Part shown: one piece after another, positions 59,450-64,000 of the stretch
Position numbering within the stretch: position 1 is the first letter of the stretch
Layout: each line of letters begins with the position of its first letter
Assembly: GCA_963821025.1 (NCBI GenBank)
Contig: CAWGCG010000003.1
Coordinates: 186,001-250,000, forward strand
From: WHSW01 sp963821025
Lineage (GTDB): Bacteria > Actinomycetota > Thermoleophilia > Solirubrobacterales > 70-9
Direction of reading: 5' to 3'
DNA: 64,000 bases
Position numbers and translations under genes: made by a program
Notes under the pieces: generated by a model
What the model was told of the DNA's origin: nothing
Seen by the model: the letters and a program-made list of their open reading frames with translations, nothing else
The model's database searches: none

Positions 59450-60462
59450 CCGCGGCGCAGATCATCAGCGAGACGGTCACCGACGCGATCGACCGCGGCG
59501 AGGTGCTGATCGCCGGGATGGCGGCGATGCTGATCACGATCTTCCTCGGGCCGAAGTTCATCGAGTTGCTGCGGGTGCGGGAATTCGGCCAGCAGATTCG
59601 TGAGGAGGGCCCGCAGGAGCACCACGCGAAGGCGGGGACGCCGACCATGGGCGGGCTGATCCTGTTCTTGGGGATGGCGGTGCCCTACCTCGTCCTCTCC
59701 GATCTCGACACCGCCAGCCTCGCGGTCTTCGGGGTTGCGATCGGCTGCGCGCTGGTCGGGTTTGCCGACGACTTCATCAAGATCACCAAGCGGCGCTCGC
59801 TCGGGCTCTCGGCGCGCTACAAGCTGGTCGCCCAGATCGGGCTGGCGCTGGCGCTTTGGTGGGTCGCTTACGACGAGCTCGGGCTCGAGCCGGCGCTGCA
59901 GTCGCGGATTTTCGACACCGAGATCTACATCGGCCCGTTCCTCTATCTCGTCTTCGTCTTCTTGGTGATCGCCGGAGCCTCGAACGCCGTCAACCTCACC
60001 GACGGCCTCGACGGGCTCGCGGCCGGCTCCTGCGCGATCGTCCTGCTCGCCTACATGGCGATCACGATCACGGTCGGCCAGGAGGGCCTGGCGCTGCTCT
60101 CGGCCTGCTTCATCGGCGCCTCGATCGGCTTCCTGTGGTTCAACGCCTTCCCCGCCTCGATCTTCATGGGCGACACCGGCTCGCTCGGGCTCGGTGGCGC
60201 GATCGGGGCGATGGCGGTGATGACCCAGACGGAGCTCCTGCTGGTCATCATCGGCGGCATCTTCGTGATCGAGGCGCTCTCGGTCGCGGTCCAGGTGATC
60301 AGCTTCAAGATGTTTCGCCGCCGGGTCCTGCTGATGGCCCCGGTCCACCACCATTTCGAGCTGCTCGCCTGGTCGGAGACCAAGATCATGCTGCGCTTCT
60401 GGATCATCGCGGCGGTCTGCAGCGGGATCGGCTACGTCCTCTACCAGAACTCGATCGGCTGA
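59446..60462 (+). CDS. mraY: phospho-MurNAc-pentapeptide translocase
   Basis: Makes lipid I from UDP-MurNAc-pentapeptide and undecaprenyl phosphate. 338 residues with about ten membrane helices. Motifs HHAKAGTPTMGGLI, GFADDFIKITKRRSLGL with the Asp pair, NAVNLTDGLDGLAAG, FMGDTGSLGLGG and PVHHHFELLAWSETK. A gap with two inverted genes separates it from murD. Confidence 0.95.
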   Translation: MTAAQIISETVTDAIDRGEVLIAGMAAMLITIFLGPKFIELLRVREFGQQIREEGPQEHHAKAGTPTMGGLILFLGMAVPYLVLSDLDTASLAVFGVAIGCALVGFADDFIKITKRRSLGLSARYKLVAQIGLALALWWVAYDELGLEPALQSRIFDTEIYIGPFLYLVFVFLVIAGASNAVNLTDGLDGLAAGSCAIVLLAYMAITITVGQEGLALLSACFIGASIGFLWFNAFPASIFMGDTGSLGLGGAIGAMAVMTQTELLLVIIGGIFVIEALSVAVQVISFKMFRRRVLLMAPVHHHFELLAWSETKIMLRFWIIAAVCSGIGYVLYQNSIG

Positions 60463-60481
60463 GAACCCGTCCCGATCGGTT

Positions 60482-60916
60482 CTAACCGCGCCGCCGGGCC
60501 GCGGGCTCGGCCAGCTCGCGCTCGCGCTCGGCGAAGCGGACTACCGACTCACGCATCCGCCTGCGGCCGATCATCAGCGACCAGAACCCGGACAATGGGC
60601 CCTCGAGGTAGATCCGGTGGGAGACCTCGACGCTCGAGCGCCCCGGGGCGAGCCGGTGCTCGTGGCCGAGGCGGGCGCCGGGAAACCGCGCCTCGCTGAT
60701 CAGCCGACGCTCGGGCTCGAGCTCGACCACCTCGAAGCGCACGGTGCCACCGCGCTTGAACTTGACCTTGGCCTGGGAGCCCACCGCGAGCTCACCGTCG
60801 GCCTCGGCCCGATCGATCTGCTCATTCCACTGCGGCCACCGGTGCGGCTTCGCCCACAGCGCCCAGACGTCGGCCGGCCCCGCAGCCACGCGCTCGGAGT
60901 GGATCGCCTCGAACAA
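60482..60916 (-). CDS. SRPBCC-family protein (polyketide cyclase/dehydrase-like)
   Basis: 144-residue START-like fold: FEAIHSERVAAGPADVWALWAKPHRWPQW at the N-terminus, beta strands KVKFKRGGTVRFEVVE and SSVEVSHRIYLEGPL, and a long C-terminal helix rich in Arg/Glu. Such proteins bind small hydrophobic ligands; none can be named. It lies inverted between mraY and murD, 14 bases downstream of the next membrane protein. Confidence 0.82.
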   Translation of the reverse strand: MFEAIHSERVAAGPADVWALWAKPHRWPQWNEQIDRAEADGELAVGSQAKVKFKRGGTVRFEVVELEPERRLISEARFPGARLGHEHRLAPGRSSVEVSHRIYLEGPLSGFWSLMIGRRRMRESVVRFAERERELAEPAARRRG

Positions 60917-60930
60917 GGGCTCGGGTGCCG

Positions 60931-61350
60931 CTAGCTCGGCAGCGGGTTGCCGGCGAAGGCAAAGAACCAGATCAGCATCGCGATCGAGGCGACGATCGCG
61001 GTGCCGACGAAGACCGCTTCGACCGGGCTCAGCTTCTCGGTCCCGGGTCTGTAGGGCTCGTCGCGCATGCTCCGGTTCCAGGGGTAGCGGGTCGGTGGAC
61101 GCTGCGGGCCCTCGCTGCGCGCCTGCACGGCTCCGGCGATGATCAGCACGATCGTGTAGCTGACCAGGATGCCGACGATCATGATCACTGCGGTCGAGGC
61201 CTCGACCCCCTGGGCGTTTCGCGACCCTTGGATCTGCGAGCCGACCCAGATCCAGAACAGCGGCACGCCGGCGCCGATCACCACGGCGGCGGCGATTTCG
61301 GCGAACAAGCGCCCGGTCTTGCCCGAGGCCCGCTTGACCCGGTTCTCCAT
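60931..61350 (-). CDS. hypothetical three-helix membrane protein
   Basis: 139 residues with three membrane helices (about 18-37, 51-74 and 112-134) and a polar loop with RYPWNRSMRDEPYRPGTEKL between the second and third. No family recognised. It shares direction with the SRPBCC gene and both interrupt the wall cluster. Confidence 0.7.
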   Translation of the reverse strand: MENRVKRASGKTGRLFAEIAAAVVIGAGVPLFWIWVGSQIQGSRNAQGVEASTAVIMIVGILVSYTIVLIIAGAVQARSEGPQRPPTRYPWNRSMRDEPYRPGTEKLSPVEAVFVGTAIVASIAMLIWFFAFAGNPLPS

Positions 61351-61425
61351 GCGAGCAAGTTAACGTCGCGAGTCGGCGTAGTCCAGAGGCGCAGGGGGCG
61401 GGCTCGGGGGCGCGAAACTAGGCCC

Positions 61426-62793
61426 GTGGAAGCGTCCTCGCACCGACGGCCGCCGCTGCCGGGCGGCCCATATCTGGTCGTCGGCCTGGCGCGCTCGGGC
61501 CAGGCCGCCGCGCTCGCGCTGGCCGCCCGCGGCGAGCGGGTGATCGGGGTCGACTCGGGCCACCCGGAGGGCGCCGAGAGGCTTGTCGAGGCCGGCGTCG
61601 AAGTGAGCTTGGATGTGGACGGAACCGAAGCCGCTCGCCGTGCGCGCTGCCTGGTCAAGAGCCCCGGCGTCCCGGCGTCGGCGGCGGTGGTCGAGCGCGC
61701 CCGCGCCGATGACCTGCCGGTCATCGGCGAGCTCGAGCTCGCCTGGCGGCTGTTGCCGAACCGCTTCTGCGCGGTGACCGGGACCAACGGCAAGACAACG
61801 GTCACCGAGCTGCTCGGTCACGTCTGGCGTACCGCCGGGGAGCCGAGCGCGGTCGCCGGAAACGTCGGCACCCCCCTCGCCGCCCTGGTAGATGAGATCG
61901 CGCCCGAGGCGACGATCCTCTGCGAGGCCTCGAGCTTTCAGCTCGAGGACACCGAGGCCTTCGTCCCCGAGTGCGGGGTGCTGCTCAACATCGCCCCCGA
62001 CCATCTCGATCGCCACGGCGACCTCGACTCGTACCTGTCGGCGAAGCTGGCGCTGTTCGCCGGGCAGGGAAACGACGACGTCTGCGTCTACAACGGCTCC
62101 GACCCCGCCCTGCGCGGCCGCGACCTCGGCGGGTGCGGGCGGCGGATCGCCTTCTGTCGCTCGCCCGGCGATGCGGACGATTGCCAGGCGACGATCGTCG
62201 GGCCGGTGCTCGAGCTCTGGGGCGAGCCGCTGCTCGAGACCCGCGAGCTCTCGCTGCTCGGACCCCACAACGCCGCCAACGCTGCCGCCGCGGCGGCGGC
62301 CGCCGCGGCGCTGGGGATCGAGCGCGGGGCGATCGCCGAGGCAATGCGCAGCTTTTCAGGCGTTCCTCACCGGCTCGAGCGGGTCGCCGAGATGGGGGGC
62401 GTTCTCTATGTCAACGATTCGAAGGCGACCAACGTCGCCGCGGCCAGCGCCGCCTTGCGGTCGTTCGACGGCGGCGTCCACGCGATCCTCGGTGGCTCGC
62501 TCAAGGGCGCCGGTTTCGCCGAGCTGGTCGAGCCGGTGAGCGAGCGCTGCGCCGCGGTCCACCTGATCGGCGCCGCAGCCGAGCGCCTCGAGGCCGACCT
62601 CGAGCCCGCCTGGGCCGCCGGGGTCGCCCACCATCGCCACGAGACCCTGCCCGAGGCCGTGATCCTGGCGGCGGCGGACGCACGCCGCGGCGAGGTCGTG
62701 CTGCTCGCGCCCGCCTGCGCCAGCTTCGATGCCTACCGCGACTTCGAGCAGCGGGGCGAGCACTTCCGCGAGTTGGTCGAGGCGCTGCGGTGA
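61426..62793 (+). CDS. murD: UDP-MurNAc-L-alanine:D-glutamate ligase
   Basis: 455 residues. N-terminal Rossmann-like YLVVGLARSGQAAALALAARG (16-36), ATP loop GTNGKTT (119-125), CEASSFQLEDTEAF, NIAPDHLDRHGD and YVNDSKATNVAAA. GTG at 61426 is chosen because the Rossmann strand begins 15 residues on; the long open frame upstream is antisense to the membrane protein. GTGA overlap with ftsW. Confidence 0.94.
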   Translation: MEASSHRRPPLPGGPYLVVGLARSGQAAALALAARGERVIGVDSGHPEGAERLVEAGVEVSLDVDGTEAARRARCLVKSPGVPASAAVVERARADDLPVIGELELAWRLLPNRFCAVTGTNGKTTVTELLGHVWRTAGEPSAVAGNVGTPLAALVDEIAPEATILCEASSFQLEDTEAFVPECGVLLNIAPDHLDRHGDLDSYLSAKLALFAGQGNDDVCVYNGSDPALRGRDLGGCGRRIAFCRSPGDADDCQATIVGPVLELWGEPLLETRELSLLGPHNAANAAAAAAAAAALGIERGAIAEAMRSFSGVPHRLERVAEMGGVLYVNDSKATNVAAASAALRSFDGGVHAILGGSLKGAGFAELVEPVSERCAAVHLIGAAAERLEADLEPAWAAGVAHHRHETLPEAVILAAADARRGEVVLLAPACASFDAYRDFEQRGEHFRELVEALR

Positions 62794-64000
62794 GCCCGCG
62801 CGCGAAGGGCGGCTCGCCCTCGGTCGAGTACTCGCTGCTCTTGACCGCGACCCTCTGCCTGCTGGCCTTCGGGGTGGTGATGGTGTTCAGCGCCAGCTCG
62901 ACCACCTCGCTGCTGGGCGAATCCGGCGACAGTGCCTACTACCTGAAGCGAACGCTTGTCTTCGGCGTCGTCGGGCTGGTGATCATGCGCCTGCTGGCGG
63001 TCGGCGGGGTCCCGGTGTTGCGCCGCACCACTCCGCTGGTGCTCGCCGTCGCCTTCTTCGGCTGCCTGGTCGTGATGGTCCCCGGGATCGGGATCGAGGT
63101 CAACGGATCGCGCGCCTGGATCGGCGCCGGCCCGGTTCAGCTCCAGCCCTCGGAGCTGATGAAGATCGCCCTGGTCCTGTTCGCCGTCAACCTGCTCGCG
63201 AGCAGAACGGAGCTGATCCAGGGGGGCGTCGGTCGGCTGACGCCGGTGCTCGGCGTGGTCGGGGCGGGGATCGGGATCGTCGGCATCGCCGACCTCGGCA
63301 CCGCGCTGGTCACCGCGGTCGCGATCACCGCGCTGCTGATCGCCGCCGGCGCCCGCCTGCGTGACATCGGCGTGCTCGCCCTCGGCGCCGGCGTCGTCGT
63401 CTTGGGGGCGGTGATGCTCGAGCCCTACCGGGTCGCGCGGATCACCTCGTTCCTGCATCCGGACGGAGACCCCGGAGGGGCCGGATTTCAGCTGATCCAG
63501 GCGAAGATCGCGCTCGGCTCCGGCGGCCTGTTCGGGGTCGGCCTCGGCGAGAGTCTGCAGAAGGCCTTCTATCTGCCCGAGGCCCACACAGACATGATCG
63601 CCGCGGTGATCGGCGAGGAGCTGGGGATGGTCGGCATCGGCGCCCTGGTCGGGCTCTACGGGATGTTCGCCTACGCCGGCCTGAAGATCGCCCAGGGGGC
63701 CCGCGACCGCTACGGCAAGCTGCTCGCCGCCGGCCTCACCTCGATGGTCCTGGTCCAGGCGCTGGTCAACCTGCTCGCGGTCTTCGGCCTCGCACCGCTG
63801 ACCGGGGTGCCGCTGCCGCTGGTCTCCTACGGCAACGCCAGCATGCTGGTGATGATGGCCGCGGTCGGGCTGTTGCTCAACGTCGCCCGCGGCGGCAGCG
63901 CCGCCGCCGCCGCTCGGCCGTCGAGCGCCGATGCGAGACTGCGCGTCGTCGACGGCGGTCGGACGAGCGGGCGCCGCGCCCGCAAGCCCGCCGCGAGCAG
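62790..64000 (+). CDS. ftsW: SEDS glycosyltransferase FtsW (partial, 3' end outside window)
   Basis: Polymerises septal peptidoglycan from lipid II with FtsI. 403 codons visible with about ten membrane helices: FGVVMVFSASSTTSLLG at the N-terminus, GSRAWIGAGPVQLQPSELMKIAL, the large loop LGSGGLFGVGLGESLQKAFY and LPEAHTDMIAAVIGEELG with the catalytic Asp region, and GVPLPLVSYGNASMLVMMAA. The last 35 visible residues are an Arg/Ala-rich cytoplasmic tail that runs off the window. murG and murC would be expected next. Confidence 0.93.
   Translation, partial: MSPRAKGGSPSVEYSLLLTATLCLLAFGVVMVFSASSTTSLLGESGDSAYYLKRTLVFGVVGLVIMRLLAVGGVPVLRRTTPLVLAVAFFGCLVVMVPGIGIEVNGSRAWIGAGPVQLQPSELMKIALVLFAVNLLASRTELIQGGVGRLTPVLGVVGAGIGIVGIADLGTALVTAVAITALLIAAGARLRDIGVLALGAGVVVLGAVMLEPYRVARITSFLHPDGDPGGAGFQLIQAKIALGSGGLFGVGLGESLQKAFYLPEAHTDMIAAVIGEELGMVGIGALVGLYGMFAYAGLKIAQGARDRYGKLLAAGLTSMVLVQALVNLLAVFGLAPLTGVPLPLVSYGNASMLVMMAAVGLLLNVARGGSAAAAARPSSADARLRVVDGGRTSGRRARKPAAS

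Noticed and set aside
1..64000. CRISPR arrays, prophage, insertion sequences, integrase or attachment sites
   Set aside because: No regularly spaced repeats, transposase or integrase motifs, or phage structural genes were seen on either strand.

Overview
This window is about 64 kb of very GC-rich actinobacterial chromosome. Starts are often GTG or TTG, genes are tightly packed with many 4-base stop/start overlaps, and MurE carries the DNPR motif of meso-diaminopimelate-adding enzymes. Gene content and style point to Thermoleophilia, probably Solirubrobacterales; that placement is inferred from family knowledge, not from a marker such as 16S rRNA. No rRNA, tRNA, CRISPR array, prophage or insertion sequence was seen.

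Layout. 1-4.1 kb: 3'-truncated quinol-type nitric oxide reductase, an FAD disulfide-reductase-fold oxidoreductase, a sparse 0.6 kb stretch and a PPK2 kinase. 4.2-7.8 kb: two tandem DivIVA-domain proteins, a RibD/DHFR-like reductase and a GAF histidine kinase/LuxR regulator pair. 7.9-15.5 kb: a nine-gene type II fatty-acid operon (fabD, fabH, fabG, acpP, fabF, acyl-CoA carboxylase beta subunit, GDSL hydrolase, MaoC-like protein, fabI). 15.5-17.5 kb: a polyprenyl sugar-phosphate transferase and a lone cyclic-nucleotide-binding domain protein.

17.6-24.7 kb is the most interesting region. A cobalamin riboswitch precedes a secreted DUF4430-like protein, a DUF4430 (transcobalamin-like beta domain) lipoprotein, EcfT, a fused EcfA-EcfA ATPase, and an ECF S-component fused to an outside-facing alpha/alpha-toroid and a C-terminal anchor; a small nitroreductase-like protein follows. 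The toroid and the DUF4430 domain are the two folds that make up animal intrinsic factor and transcobalamin, so I infer a bacterial vitamin B12 capture-and-import machine in which these two halves sit on separate membrane-bound proteins.

24.7-34 kb: GlpD, a divergent Rho with an altered P-loop, a Na+/H+ antiporter and a histidine kinase that both look frameshifted, a DUF192 protein, an OmpR regulator, CpaB, a macro-domain protein and a TauE/SafE transporter. 34-37 kb: Tad pilus genes cpaF, tadB, tadC. 37-47.5 kb: central carbon genes (ROK kinase, zwf, gnd, pgl, rpiA, tkt, tal, pgi) and a HAD phosphatase. 47.6-51.1 kb: EttA-type ABC-F, a YihY/BrkB membrane protein and an unknown membrane protein. 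51.3-64 kb: the division and cell wall cluster, led by an MraZ operator (mraZ, rsmH, ftsL-like, ftsI, murE, murF, mraY, murD, 3'-truncated ftsW), interrupted by two inverted gene pairs.

Other signals: a 41-nt hairpin element found three times between genes, a likely CTG start for fabI, and hendecad repeats in a DivIVA protein.
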